Positions 34,088 to 42,843 are shown, counted from the first letter of the stretch. The stretch: 64,000 nt of DNA from Chryseobacterium vrystaatense (GCF_000737765.1 NZ_JPRI01000002.1:62001-126000), one strand, 5' to 3'. Numbers and translations are program-made. Notes: generated from the sequence alone by a model not told the origin.

Positions 34088-34357
34088 TTATTTTCTTAAA
34101 CCTAGTTCAGCAATAATTGCTCTATATCTTGCGATATCTTTGTTTTTAAGGTAATCTAGTAAACTTTTTCTCTTACCTACCAATTTCACTAGAGATCTCT
34201 CTGTGTTGAAATCGTGACGGTTAGCCTTTAGGTGTTGAGATAAGTGATTGATTCTGAAAGTGAAAAGAGCGATTTGTCCTTCAGCACTTCCTGTGTCTGT
34301 TGCAGATTTTCCATGTTTTGAGAAAATTTCCTGCTTTTTTTCTGTTGTTAAGTACAT
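34088..34357 (-). CDS. rpsO: 30S ribosomal protein S15
   Basis: 89 residues, the normal size. Motifs: GSAEGQIALFTFRINHLSQHLKANRHDFNTERSLVKLVGKRKSLLDYL, the conserved S15 core that binds the 16S three-way junction. Preceded by a good Bacteroidota promoter and followed by a bidirectional terminator. In many bacteria S15 represses its own mRNA; the short leader (about 30 bases) leaves little space for that here. Confidence 0.97.
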   Translation of the reverse strand: MYLTTEKKQEIFSKHGKSATDTGSAEGQIALFTFRINHLSQHLKANRHDFNTERSLVKLVGKRKSLLDYLKNKDIARYRAIIAELGLRK

Positions 34358-34392
34358 TCCAATATTGTTTAATGATTATTATGTAACGGGTG

Positions 34393-34422
34393 CAAAATTA
34401 CAACTATTTTTCAATTCAGCAA
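34393..34422 (-). promoter_or_regulatory. rpsO promoter
   Basis: Minus-strand TTG (34422-34420), 19 bases, then TAATTTTG (34400-34393): both boxes of the Bacteroidota housekeeping promoter. Confidence 0.8.
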
Positions 34423-34483
34423 AACATTATTGATTTCATGTATCAAAATTGATAGAAAAAAATGTTAAAAATTTCTTAATAAA

Positions 34484-34517
34484 TTGTATGTCATCCAATG
34501 AAAAGGCAGTAATTTTG
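34484..34517 (+). promoter_or_regulatory. Promoter for the secreted protein gene
   Basis: TTG at 34484-34486 and TAATTTTG at 34510-34517, spacing 23; the start codon follows 15 bases later. Confidence 0.6.
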
Positions 34518-34531
34518 CATACGAATTACAA

Positions 34532-35083
34532 ATGAGAAAAATTATATTCTTTACAGCAGTCAGCACTTTTTTACTTGTAGGTGTTATTTCGGTGAAAGCA
34601 CAGAAAAATACAGACCATAAAGTAAAAAAAATCCTATACTTCAATCCTGAGGTTGAACCTGATATTGAAGAAATTAAAGAACCCACCAACCTTGCTTTTT
34701 TCAGTGCGGTTTCTGATAATTTTAGCGGAAGAAAAAATAAAATTCTCAGAGCTGAAGTGCAGATTCCTTTTGACAGTATAGAAAAACGGACCATTACTGA
34801 TTATTGTGTTAATAATGATGCTGATTTTGCCGTTGTTCCCAAGGTAAGGTATTTCAAAGTAGGAATCGGAAAGTATGTGTTTTCCAACCAGGTGGTGGTA
34901 AGCATGAAGCTCTTTGATGCCGAAGGAAATCTTGTCACCGAATCAGATTATGATACGTACCGCAAAAATATGCGCCTTTTAGGTTCTACTGAGAACTCTA
35001 TTAAAATAGGAACAGACGGTGCAATAAAGGGTATTCTGAAAAAGCTGAGGAAACTTAAATCTTTTGCTGGCGCTGAACTTTAA
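34532..35083 (+). CDS. Secreted protein of unknown function
   Basis: 183 residues. A signal peptide (residues 1-23) ends at the VKA-QK site, so the mature protein is periplasmic or exported. Afterwards come alternating charged and hydrophobic segments, a TDYCVNNDADFAVVPKVRYFKVGIGKYVFSNQVVVSMKLFDAEGNLV strand region (about 95-145), and a basic C-terminal helix. The central part resembles the small beta-sandwich periplasmic proteins of Flavobacteriia. No enzyme motif is visible. Confidence 0.65.
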   Translation: MRKIIFFTAVSTFLLVGVISVKAQKNTDHKVKKILYFNPEVEPDIEEIKEPTNLAFFSAVSDNFSGRKNKILRAEVQIPFDSIEKRTITDYCVNNDADFAVVPKVRYFKVGIGKYVFSNQVVVSMKLFDAEGNLVTESDYDTYRKNMRLLGSTENSIKIGTDGAIKGILKKLRKLKSFAGAEL

Positions 35084-35367
35084 AAGGGAATAGTCAATTC
35101 TGCTTCACAAGTCGATAGTCAATTGATATGTGCCGGAACATCTATTATTCACTCCCAATCTTTATTTTCAGATATGAATTCTCTCAGTTCAGATCTGATG
35201 GTCGATGGTCAGTTATTTTCTATTGGGACCATTTGCCGATAACAATACGTTATTCACTTTTTCATATGTTTTTGATCCATTCATAGACTTTACCAGGCAA
35301 ACCGCCCCTAAATATTCAATAACCTACTGTTTTTCTTTAATTTAGATATATATTAAATCTAAATCAT
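35084..35367. other. Intergenic region without genes
   Basis: About 280 bases. It holds imperfect short repeats (AGTCGATAGTCAATTG, GATGGTCGATGGTCAGTTAT) and AT-rich DNA towards the peptide array. I see no coding frame. A possible weak -7 box (TAATTTAG) lies at about 35338-35345. Confidence 0.5.
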
Positions 35368-35523
35368 ATGAAAAATTCAAATTTAAAAAAGCTAAGCAGA
35401 AATGGTCAGAAAGAAATCCTTGGAAATGGTCCATGGTTTAAAAAGTGCAACTACTCATTCGAATGTCCGGGTGGAGCATGCTGTCAGAATACATGCGTTT
35501 ACAGTCCATGTCCGGAAGTATAA
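35368..35523 (+). CDS. Bacteriocin-like Cys-rich peptide 1 with double-glycine-type leader
   Basis: 51 residues. A basic leader (MKNSNLKKLSRNGQKEILGNG) is followed by a core with six Cys (FKKCNYSFECPGGACCQNTC, then SPC). The leader ends in GNG where the other three copies end GG. A terminator of its own follows 27 bases after the stop, so it is a single-gene unit. The leader type is that of peptides cut by C39-type peptidases in ABC exporters; none is encoded nearby in the window. Core with paired Cys suggests disulfides. Antimicrobial or signalling activity is inference. Confidence 0.7.
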   Translation: MKNSNLKKLSRNGQKEILGNGPWFKKCNYSFECPGGACCQNTCVYSPCPEV

Positions 35524-35549
35524 TTTTTTTTTAATCTTGAAATATATTT

Positions 35550-35579
35550 GACACTTGTTTAGGCAGGTGTCTTTTTTTT
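35550..35579 (+). terminator. Terminator after peptide 1
   Basis: Stem GACACTTG / CAGGTGTC (one G-T pair), loop TTTAGG, followed by eight T. Confidence 0.85.
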
Positions 35580-35692
35580 ATAAAACTGAAAAATACTCCG
35601 AACATACTGACTGTTAGTTAAATATTTTCATCACATGGTGAATAATTAAATATTTTTTACTATTTTAGTATGACAAATTAAAACTTATTAAT

Positions 35693-35836
35693 ATGAAAAA
35701 TTTAAAGAAGCTCAACAGAGAGCAGCAAAGAAAAATTAACGGAGGGGATTTCAGGAGATGCAGTGCAACCAGACCATGCACTATCGGATGGTGTTGTGAT
35801 GGAACCTGCAGTCCATATGCATGTATTGAAAATTAA
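35693..35836 (+). CDS. Bacteriocin-like Cys-rich peptide 2 with double-glycine leader
   Basis: 47 residues: leader MKNLKKLNREQQRKINGG, then core DFRRCSATRPCTIGWCCDGTC and a final PYACIEN. Cleavage after GG would free a ~29-residue peptide with six Cys. The start is preceded by an AAACTTATTAATATG-type sequence that recurs before copies 3 and 4. It begins a three-gene unit that ends at the 36242 terminator. Confidence 0.75.
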   Translation: MKNLKKLNREQQRKINGGDFRRCSATRPCTIGWCCDGTCSPYACIEN

Positions 35837-35868
35837 GGATCTTTTATTTAATACCTAAACTGATTGAT

Positions 35869-36009
35869 ATGAAAAATATTAAGAAGCTCAACAGAAAGCA
35901 GCAAAAACAGATCAATGGTGGAGCGATCAACAAATGCAGTGAAACCAGACCATGTTTTATAGGTTACTGCTGCCAGGGTGCCTGTATGGAACACATTTGT
36001 ATGGAATAA
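35869..36009 (+). CDS. Bacteriocin-like Cys-rich peptide 3 with double-glycine leader
   Basis: 46 residues: leader MKNIKKLNRKQQKQINGG, core AINKCSETRPCFIGYCCQGAC, end MEHICME. The core shares CSxTRPCxIGxCCxGxC with peptide 2, so they are tandem duplicates. Gap to peptide 2 is 32 bases. Confidence 0.75.
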   Translation: MKNIKKLNRKQQKQINGGAINKCSETRPCFIGYCCQGACMEHICME

Positions 36010-36039
36010 ACAGATTTTTATTAATATTAAACTATTGAT

Positions 36040-36207
36040 ATGAAAAACCTTAAGAAACTTACAAGAAAAGAGCAGCAGAAAATCAACGGTGGCGGACCGA
36101 TCAGAAAATGTCATGATCACCCTGAGTGCGGCTACCAGGAATGCTGTGAAGGAGGCATGTGCAGGCCTTCCCTGTTTTATCCTATGTGCGGACCTATTCT
36201 AGAATAA
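36040..36207 (+). CDS. Bacteriocin-like Cys-rich peptide 4 with double-glycine leader
   Basis: 55 residues: leader MKNLKKLTRKEQQKINGG, a longer and diverged core (GPIRKCHDHPECGYQECCEGG, then MCRPSLFYPMC and PILE). Cys spacing resembles that of the other copies, with extra residues between. It is the last gene before a strong terminator. Confidence 0.75.
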   Translation: MKNLKKLTRKEQQKINGGGPIRKCHDHPECGYQECCEGGMCRPSLFYPMCGPILE

Positions 36208-36241
36208 TATAGGTATTTATGAATTTTAAATTTAATTTTTT

Positions 36242-36267
36242 AACATCTGCTCCGGCAGATGTTTTTC
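36242..36267 (+). terminator. Terminator after the peptide array
   Basis: Perfect nine-base stem AACATCTGC / GCAGATGTT, loop TCCG, followed by TTTT. Confidence 0.85.
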
Positions 36268-36356
36268 TATGTCAGAGGCTCTACAGCCTGGTTTATACTT
36301 TAATTAATTCTTAATTGTGACGGTTTCTTTTTTAGTCTTAAATTTTTGAATTATTT

Positions 36357-37703
36357 TTGCATATCCAAAAAATTCACGTTTTGAATTCCAGAGACGAACT
36401 TATCTTTAATCCCGCCGATATTGCCGAAACTCTTAGCAGCCTTCCTGCTGACGAGAGGCTTCTGGCGTTTTTAAAAGTTCCGAAAGAATACAAAGCGGAA
36501 GTTTTCTCCCATCTTGACCCTGATTTCCAGGAGGATACCATTAGAAGTATCGGAAGCGAAGAAGTTTCTGAGATCCTAAACGGCATGACACCGGATGACA
36601 GAACAGCTCTTTTTGAGGACTTTCCTGATGAGCTGATCAAGTATTCCATCAATCATCTTAATCCACAGGAAAGAAGGATTGCACTGAAGCTTCTGGGCTA
36701 CAATTCTGATTCTATTGCGCGTCTGATGACGCCTTACTATATACAGATCCGTAAAGAATGGACCGTAAAAAGGTGTCTTCAGCAGATCAAAAAGGTAGGA
36801 AAGAGAGTGGAAACGATGAACCACCTTTATGTGGTGGATGAAAGAAACCGTCTGATTGATGATATTGCCCTTGGAAGTCTTCTTTTGGCCGAAGAGGATA
36901 CTTTGATTTCAGACATGACCGATAATCATTTCGTGGCAATAACAACCGTGACTTCAAAAGAAGATGCGGTAACCTATTTCGAAAAATATGACAGAACTGC
37001 CCTTCCTATTATCACAGAAGCAGGTGTTCTGGTAGGTATTGTAACCATTGATGACATCCTCGACCAGATCGAACAGCAGAATACAGAAGATATTCAGAAA
37101 TTCGGGGGATTGGAAGCATTAGATGATCCTTATACACAGACTTCTTTACTTGAAATGATCAAAAAGAGAGGAACCTGGCTGATCATTCTTTTCTTCTCAG
37201 AAATGCTGACCGCTTCTGCGATGGGGTATTTCGAAGATGAGATTCAAAAAGCCGTAGTTCTTGCTTTATTTGTACCTCTTATTATTTCCAGTGGAGGAAA
37301 CTCAGGTTCTCAGGCTGCAACCCTTATAATCAGGGCTATGGCCCTTCAGGAAATTGGTCTTAAAGACTGGTGGTATGTCATGAAAAAGGAAATCTTTACC
37401 GGACTTGCTCTCGGCAGCATTCTTGGAGTTATTGGTTTCTTAAGAATTATGGTCTGGCATGAAGCAGGTTTCTTCAATTATGGAATGTACTGGCCTTATG
37501 TAGGCCTAAGCGTCGGGGTTTCCCTCGTTATGATCGTTCTTTGGGGAACACTTTCCGGATCTATGGTTCCTTTTATTCTAAAAAGGCTCAACCTTGACCC
37601 TGCTACTTCTTCTGCTCCATTTGTAGCTACTCTGGTAGATGTTACCGGTCTTATTATTTACTTTTCCGTGGCAGGACTTTTCCTGACAGGAAAACTACTA
37701 TAA
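36357..37703 (+). CDS. mgtE: Magnesium transporter MgtE
   Basis: 448 residues, matching the family length. Order: N-terminal MgtE_N helical domain (to ~130), two CBS domains (about 135-255, e.g. [22 protein letters not shown]), and five membrane segments (about 275-448) with the pore-lining motif [17 protein letters not shown]. It forms an Mg2+-gated channel. The start is uncertain: no ATG is in frame, the frame begins with TTG at 36357 but lies in an overlapping TATTTTTG -7 box at 36352-36359. If that promoter is used, translation may start at TTG 36381 instead. Confidence 0.92.
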   Translation: MHIQKIHVLNSRDELIFNPADIAETLSSLPADERLLAFLKVPKEYKAEVFSHLDPDFQEDTIRSIGSEEVSEILNGMTPDDRTALFEDFPDELIKYSINHLNPQERRIALKLLGYNSDSIARLMTPYYIQIRKEWTVKRCLQQIKKVGKRVETMNHLYVVDERNRLIDDIALGSLLLAEEDTLISDMTDNHFVAITTVTSKEDAVTYFEKYDRTALPIITEAGVLVGIVTIDDILDQIEQQNTEDIQKFGGLEALDDPYTQTSLLEMIKKRGTWLIILFFSEMLTASAMGYFEDEIQKAVVLALFVPLIISSGGNSGSQAATLIIRAMALQEIGLKDWWYVMKKEIFTGLALGSILGVIGFLRIMVWHEAGFFNYGMYWPYVGLSVGVSLVMIVLWGTLSGSMVPFILKRLNLDPATSSAPFVATLVDVTGLIIYFSVAGLFLTGKLL

Positions 37704-37886
37704 TTATTTCGCGGGCAAATAATTCACATTACAACCAGAGAATCGATTAATATTATTCGTTATATTAATTTAAAATAAGACCAATAATCACATAAAACAT
37801 TATATTTAAAAAAAAACACACCATTCTATTTAAAATAATTTCATTTCATTTGTGGAAAATTTATTAACCCTCTACAAACACAAATC
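37704..37886. promoter_or_regulatory. Intergenic region upstream of the acyltransferase
   Basis: About 180 AT-rich bases with no obvious -7 box. Contains A-runs around 37811-37819. Confidence 0.4.
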
Positions 37887-39050
37887 TTGAAAACATTTTT
37901 AAATAGAATCACACTTGATGATTTTTATTCCTTATTTAACGCAGAATTAAGCCAAAACAGGATTTTCGGTCTGGATTTATTAAGATTCTTTGCAATAACA
38001 ACAGTTATTATCAGCCATGGCCGTAATATGTTTCCAAAAAAAATCACTGAATTTCATGAATATATCACTTTTGATGGTGTTACTATTTTTTTTGTTTTAA
38101 GTGGCTTTTTAATAGGCAATATTTTAATTAAGCAAATAGAAAATAATAAACCCAGCTTTTCTCTGCTGTTGGATTTTTGGATAAGGAGGTGGTTCCGAAC
38201 TGTACCCACTTATTTTTTGGTTTTATCAATTATTGCCATGCTCTGCTATATCCAGTATCCTTCATTTACCTTTTCAATCATCGCTCCTTATTACATTTTC
38301 TGTCAGAATCTATTTTATCCTACCCCTCCCTATTTCCCTGAATCCTGGAGTTTAAGTGTGGAAGAATGGTTTTATTTACTGATTCCTTTTTTAATTTTTT
38401 TCACGAGCATCATTTTTAAAGTGAAAGCTAAGATAGCTGTTCTAGTTACCGTTCTTATTGTATTGCTATCTGTAAGTCTTTTGAAATACGATATTTATGC
38501 CAGCAATGATCTCGATAAAGCAGCAACATTTGGTCATGAGGTAATTTTCAGATTAGACAGCATCGTATTCGGTGTTATAGCTGCCTGCATTCATTACTAT
38601 TATCCCAGGTATTGGAGTGCAGCTCCTTTTCCATTATTTATTTCAGGCATTTTCATTTTCTTATATCAAAAATTTTCATTCACAGAAATATCTGATTTCA
38701 ATCGTTTCTATAGGATTGTTTTAGAATATAGCCTGACATCTTTTGCCACATTACTGCTACTTCCTTTCCTTTCCAGTCTAAAGAAAACAAAGTATAAAAT
38801 CGGAAAATTGATTACCATAATAAGTCTACTTTCCTATTCCATGTATCTGATTCATCTGACTTTGGTTGCAGGTTTTATTTTAGGCAATATTCCCTGGACC
38901 TATTTTACAAAGAATTACAATATTATACTACCTGTTTCCTATTTTTTATATTGGGCACTTACTATTCTGCTTTCTATTTTAATCTATAAGTTTTATGAAA
39001 AACCATTAACCAATCTTCGGGAAAAATTCCATTTGGCTAAAAAAAGATGA
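37887..39050 (+). CDS. Acyltransferase-3 family membrane protein (OafA/YrhL-like)
   Basis: 387 residues, about ten membrane segments. The N-terminal signature LDLLRFFAITTVIISHGRNMFPKK (His at ~50) and FDGVTIFFVLSGFLIGNILIKQ match acyltransferase 3, followed by FWIRRWFRTVPTYFLVLSI and SWSLSVEEWFYLLIPFLIFF. These enzymes transfer acetyl or succinyl groups to cell-surface sugars. The start is TTG (37887), as no upstream ATG is in frame. No surface-polysaccharide gene neighbours fix the substrate. Confidence 0.85.
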   Translation: MKTFLNRITLDDFYSLFNAELSQNRIFGLDLLRFFAITTVIISHGRNMFPKKITEFHEYITFDGVTIFFVLSGFLIGNILIKQIENNKPSFSLLLDFWIRRWFRTVPTYFLVLSIIAMLCYIQYPSFTFSIIAPYYIFCQNLFYPTPPYFPESWSLSVEEWFYLLIPFLIFFTSIIFKVKAKIAVLVTVLIVLLSVSLLKYDIYASNDLDKAATFGHEVIFRLDSIVFGVIAACIHYYYPRYWSAAPFPLFISGIFIFLYQKFSFTEISDFNRFYRIVLEYSLTSFATLLLLPFLSSLKKTKYKIGKLITIISLLSYSMYLIHLTLVAGFILGNIPWTYFTKNYNIILPVSYFLYWALTILLSILIYKFYEKPLTNLREKFHLAKKR

Positions 39051-39104
39051 TATATTTTCATACTGACATTGAAATATATATCCTTATATTATTAAATTTA
39101 GCCT

Positions 39105-39842
39105 ATGAAAGTTATTTCTCTAGTCCCCTCTATCACAGAAGCATTATTTGACCTTGGCCTCACTGAAAATGAAATTATCGGAAGAACTAAATTCTGTATC
39201 CATCCCGAAGACAAAATAAAAAACGTCCCGGTTATTGGCGGTACAAAGAATATCAATATTGATAAGATCAGGGCAATGAAACCGGATCTCATTCTCGCCA
39301 ACAAAGAGGAAAACGTCAAAGAACAGGTGGAAGCATTAATGGAAGATTTTAAAGTCCTCTTGACCAATGTTGAAAACATTGAAGACAATTACTACCTTCT
39401 TAAAACGCTCGGAAATCTGTTTAACAAGGAAGAAAGAGCACAACAGTTCAATCTCAAGATTTATGATGTTCTGGAACAGGCTAAACTGTCTTTTCCGGTA
39501 AAAACCGCTTACCTCATCTGGAAGAATCCTTATATGACCATCGGTTCTGACACTTTTATTCATAAGATCCTGTCTGAAATAGGATTTGAAAATATTTTTA
39601 AAGATAAAACCCGTTATCCTCAAATTCAGATGGAAGATCTTGCTGATGCAGATGTTATTATGCTTTCTTCCGAACCCTTCCCTTTTAAAGAAAAACATAT
39701 TGAGGAAATGAAGTTGTCTTATCCTGATAAAAAGATCATGATCGTAGATGGAGAGGCATTTTCATGGTATGGTACCCATATCGCAAAGTGCGAGAACTAC
39801 TTTAAAGAATTACTGGCAGAGATACACCTGATGGAAATTTGA
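39105..39842 (+). CDS. BtuF-like helical-backbone metal/cobalamin receptor, no signal peptide
   Basis: 245 residues. Pattern of the Fe3+/B12 substrate-binding family: IIGRTKFCIHPEDKIKNVPVIGGTKNINIDKIRAMKPDLILANKEEN (residues ~25-70), a helical backbone, and GSDTFIHKILSEIGFENIF. Unlike periplasmic receptors it lacks an N-terminal signal or lipobox (starts MKVISLVPSITEALFDLG), so it may act in the cytoplasm, for example as a cobalamin or metal-binding helper in Bacteroidota. No transporter genes are adjacent. The end is followed by an AT-rich gap. Confidence 0.75.
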   Translation: MKVISLVPSITEALFDLGLTENEIIGRTKFCIHPEDKIKNVPVIGGTKNINIDKIRAMKPDLILANKEENVKEQVEALMEDFKVLLTNVENIEDNYYLLKTLGNLFNKEERAQQFNLKIYDVLEQAKLSFPVKTAYLIWKNPYMTIGSDTFIHKILSEIGFENIFKDKTRYPQIQMEDLADADVIMLSSEPFPFKEKHIEEMKLSYPDKKIMIVDGEAFSWYGTHIAKCENYFKELLAEIHLMEI

Positions 39843-40050
39843 TTTTTTCAATCCAAAAAGATATCACGTTTGTACACTTAAGTTCATTTTAGGTTAAAAT
39901 CCTTCTGTATAAGTACATTTACATGATTGAAAAACTGCGAATTTCATACATGAATAATAGTAAAGTTGGAGACTTGATATTCCCTTCAGCAGTTAAGTAT
40001 ACTTATGACTTCATCTTCTATCAATCCCCCAAAATCTATACGTTTGAACA

Positions 40051-40090
40051 AAAAAAAGCCCCAATCTTAAGATCGGAGCTGATATTTTTT
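40051..40090. terminator. Terminator after the fRMsr gene
   Basis: Minus strand: AGCTCCGATC / GATTGGGGCT (two mismatches), loop TTAA, followed by seven T. The plus strand also has a T6 flank. Confidence 0.65.
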
Positions 40091-40109
40091 ATGTCTACTG
40101 AAATTCCAA

Positions 40110-40559
40110 TTACAAAATCTTGGAAACTTCATTACAAACCCATTCCAAAAGTTCACGGTCTTCCGCTTTAAAGGGATCTACCGTATGGGAATCAATATCG
40201 ATCTGCCCGACATTCTGTCCATCTTTAAAGATCGGAACTACAATTTCTGCTTTGGTATCAATAGAACAGCTTAAATAATTACTTTCCTGATGAACATCCG
40301 GAACTACGAATGTCTCATTGGAAACGGCAACCTGACCACAGATTCCTTTTCCGTAAGGAATGATGGTATGATCGGTAGGAGCTCCTACGTAAGGTCCTAA
40401 TTTCAACTCATCTTTATCTCCATTTTTAAAGTAGAATCCTGTCCAGTTGAAATAAGAAATTTCCTGATCCAACAGGTGACATACTTTCTGAAGTTTTTCT
40501 TCTGTATTATGTTTTGGGCTTTCTAGAATGGAAGAAAGTCTTTTCTTTAATTCTGACAT
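40110..40559 (-). CDS. Free methionine-(R)-sulfoxide reductase (GAF domain)
   Basis: 149 residues from ATG at 40559. A single GAF domain with the fRMsr pattern: SYFNWTGFYF, KGICGQVAVSNETFVVPDVHQ, NYLSCSIDTKAEIVVPIF (catalytic Cys), QIDIDSHTVDPFKAEDRELLEWV. It reduces free Met-R-sulfoxide using thioredoxin and protects against oxidants. It is the last gene of a two-gene operon with the 475-residue protein (13 bases apart). Confidence 0.85.
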   Translation of the reverse strand: MSELKKRLSSILESPKHNTEEKLQKVCHLLDQEISYFNWTGFYFKNGDKDELKLGPYVGAPTDHTIIPYGKGICGQVAVSNETFVVPDVHQESNYLSCSIDTKAEIVVPIFKDGQNVGQIDIDSHTVDPFKAEDRELLEWVCNEVSKIL

Positions 40560-40572
40560 TTTATTTTGTTTT

Positions 40573-42000
40573 TTAGGAGAATTGTTTGAAGGAAAGTTCT
40601 TCTTTATAGCCGAACATTCCACGCTCTTTTATCATTTCTGCAACACCTTCAGGAACCTGGTTTTCCCATCCTTTAATGCAACATGCAATTTTTCTTAGTA
40701 TTTCTCTTGAATAAATTTCCAGAAACTCCGGATTATGATTGGTTATATCAACAATACGGTTGTTGTGTTTAAAGTATTTATAAAGTTCTTTCAGATTTTC
40801 TTCCACTTTAAGATTGGAAGAATCCAGTAATTCATGAGTTTCAGGATCTTTGTAAGGGTAAAGATACACTCTCATTCCGTTTCTGAAGAATTTTCCGAAT
40901 GCCTCAAGAATTCCTCCGGAAAGATCTTTGTAGTACTTTTCATCAAATACCATCAACAGGTTATTTACTCCCATGGCAACACCAATATCTCCGGTTGTGT
41001 AAGAAGCAAAATAATCGATCAGTCTGTAGTATTCTGAGAAGTTCGAAATAATAACGGTATAGCCAAGTCTTCCCAGGATATCTACCCTGTCCATAAAGTC
41101 TCTTTCGTCAATATCTCCGTCTGCCCTAAGGTTGGAAATCGTAATCTCGATCAGAACTTCTGTTTCTTCATGGGTACAGATGGCGTCCTTTTGAAACATC
41201 TCAAGACCGTTCTTAAGCATATCAATGTTCACTTTGGTTACCGGTCTGAAACTTCCTCTTACCGCAAAAATATTCTTCTTGTACAGCACATCAGCAGGAA
41301 GCATATTGCTTCCCTGAGAATTGAAGATCACCGCATCCGTCATTCCGTTTTTCACAAGCTGCAGAGACATCAGTCGATTGTCTACATAGTCAAAAGCAGG
41401 GCCGCTGAAGTCGATCATATCAATTTCAAGACCGTCTTTTGCGATATCATCGTATAAAGATTCGATTAAATTTCTTGGATTGTCGTAATAATGGAAAGCT
41501 CCAAAGATCAGATTTACCCCAAGATTCCCTAAAGTTTCCTGCTGTAAAGTAGCATCATTCTCATTAAATTTTACGTGGATAACGATCTCATTGTAATTTT
41601 CATTTTCTTTGGTCTGAAAACGGATTCCTACCCAGCCGTGGCCTTTGAGCGTTTTGTCGAAATTAATCGTTGTTACGGTATTCGCATAAGAGAAAAACTT
41701 TCTGTTGGGATTGTTTTCTCTTGAAATCCTCTCTTCAATCAGTGCCACTTCATAACGAAGCATTTTACGGAGTCGGTTTTGGGTAACATATCTGTTTTTC
41801 ACCTCTTTCCCGTAGATGGCATCACTAAAATCTTTGTCGTAAGCAGACATCGCCTTAGCAATTGTACCGGAAGCCCCTCCTGCTCTAAAAAAGTGACGAA
41901 CAGTCTCCTGCCCTGCTCCAATTTCCGCGAAAGTACCATAAATAGTAGGATCTAGATTAATTGTTAATGCTTTTTGTTTAGGAGTTAGTTTCTGATACAT
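40573..42000 (-). CDS. Conserved Bacteroidota protein of unknown function
   Basis: 475 residues, soluble, with no signal peptide, no membrane segments. Conserved-looking stretches: LDPTIYGTFAEIGAGQETVRHFFRAGGASGTIAKAMSAYDKDFSDAIYG near the N-terminus, and a DGDIDERDFMDRVDILGRLGYTVIISNFSEYYRLIDYFA segment. Its neighbours are fRMsr and a divergent hydrolase; a TAATTTTG -7 box lies upstream at 42029-42036 (minus strand). Database names for such proteins vary and are not to be trusted; I assign no function. Confidence 0.6.
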   Translation of the reverse strand: MYQKLTPKQKALTINLDPTIYGTFAEIGAGQETVRHFFRAGGASGTIAKAMSAYDKDFSDAIYGKEVKNRYVTQNRLRKMLRYEVALIEERISRENNPNRKFFSYANTVTTINFDKTLKGHGWVGIRFQTKENENYNEIVIHVKFNENDATLQQETLGNLGVNLIFGAFHYYDNPRNLIESLYDDIAKDGLEIDMIDFSGPAFDYVDNRLMSLQLVKNGMTDAVIFNSQGSNMLPADVLYKKNIFAVRGSFRPVTKVNIDMLKNGLEMFQKDAICTHEETEVLIEITISNLRADGDIDERDFMDRVDILGRLGYTVIISNFSEYYRLIDYFASYTTGDIGVAMGVNNLLMVFDEKYYKDLSGGILEAFGKFFRNGMRVYLYPYKDPETHELLDSSNLKVEENLKELYKYFKHNNRIVDITNHNPEFLEIYSREILRKIACCIKGWENQVPEGVAEMIKERGMFGYKEELSFKQFS

Positions 42001-42028
42001 TAGGACGTAAAATTTTTCGTAAATTTAC

Positions 42029-42036
42029 CAAAATTA
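42029..42036 (-). promoter_or_regulatory. -7 box for the 475-residue protein gene
   Basis: TAATTTTG on the minus strand, 29 bases before the start codon; no clear TTG partner. Confidence 0.5.
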
Positions 42037-42054
42037 AACCAACCTCAAAAGAAA

Positions 42055-42822
42055 ATGAAGTTGAAATTTTTAGGAACTGGTACTTCCCAAGGTGTACCCG
42101 TTATAGGCTGTACATGTGAAGTATGTACTTCCGAAAATCCCAAAGACAAACGTTTCCGCTCCTCAGTAATGATTACTACAGAGGAAAGTAGAAAAATACT
42201 GATCGACTGCGGACCGGATTTCAGAGAGCAGATGCTTCTCAATCACGAAAACAGCGTAGATATTGCACTTCTAACGCACGAACACAATGACCATGTGATC
42301 GGGCTTGATGATATGCGCCCTTTGATTTTTAAAAGCGGAAAAAACATGCCGCTCTATTGCTACAAAAGGGTTGGACATGAGATCAAAAAACGTTTTCCTT
42401 ACGCCTTTGCTGACGTAAGGTATCCAGGAGCTCCGGCTTTTGATCTTCATGAAATTGAAAATAAACCGTTCCAGGTTTTAGATACGGAGATTACTCCGAT
42501 TGAAGTGATTCACTATGAGATTACCGTATTCGGATATAAGTTTAAAAATCTTGCCTATATCACCGATGCCAATTTTATTTCCGACACGGAAAAAGAAAAA
42601 TTACAGAATCTGGATGTGCTGGTTTTAAACTGCATCAGGAAATTTGATCCGCATCCTGCACATTTTGTTCTTCCGGACGTTATCGCCCTGTTTAAAGAGC
42701 TTCAGCCTAAAAAATTATTTTTAACCCACATCAGCCACCATCTGGGACTGCATGATATTGAAGATAAGGATCTTCCGGAAGGAATGCATCTGGCTTACGA
42801 TGGTTTGGAAATAGAATTCTAA
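42055..42822 (+). CDS. MBL-fold metallohydrolase, PhnP-like
   Basis: 255 residues. Metallo-beta-lactamase core: THEHNDHVIGLDDMRPL (HxHxDH, about 74-80), later His in LTHISHHLG near the C-terminus, and Asp in AYITDANF. Early Cys pattern GCTCEVCTS resembles the PhnP-type structural metal site. PhnP cleaves 5-phosphoribosyl 1,2-cyclic phosphate; others of this clade act on cyclic nucleotides or RNA. No phosphonate genes are near, so the substrate is open. Confidence 0.8.
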   Translation: MKLKFLGTGTSQGVPVIGCTCEVCTSENPKDKRFRSSVMITTEESRKILIDCGPDFREQMLLNHENSVDIALLTHEHNDHVIGLDDMRPLIFKSGKNMPLYCYKRVGHEIKKRFPYAFADVRYPGAPAFDLHEIENKPFQVLDTEITPIEVIHYEITVFGYKFKNLAYITDANFISDTEKEKLQNLDVLVLNCIRKFDPHPAHFVLPDVIALFKELQPKKLFLTHISHHLGLHDIEDKDLPEGMHLAYDGLEIEF

Positions 42823-42843
42823 AATTTTTCTCTCAAAAAGCTT

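Noticed and set aside
35848..36120. 90-codon minus-strand frame across peptides 3 and 4
   Set aside because: It is antisense to two conserved peptide genes and exists because of their repeated sequence.
39923..40171. 82-codon plus-strand frame between the BtuF-like gene and fRMsr
   Set aside because: It crosses the fRMsr terminator hairpin and overlaps the end of the fRMsr gene; composition does not look coding.
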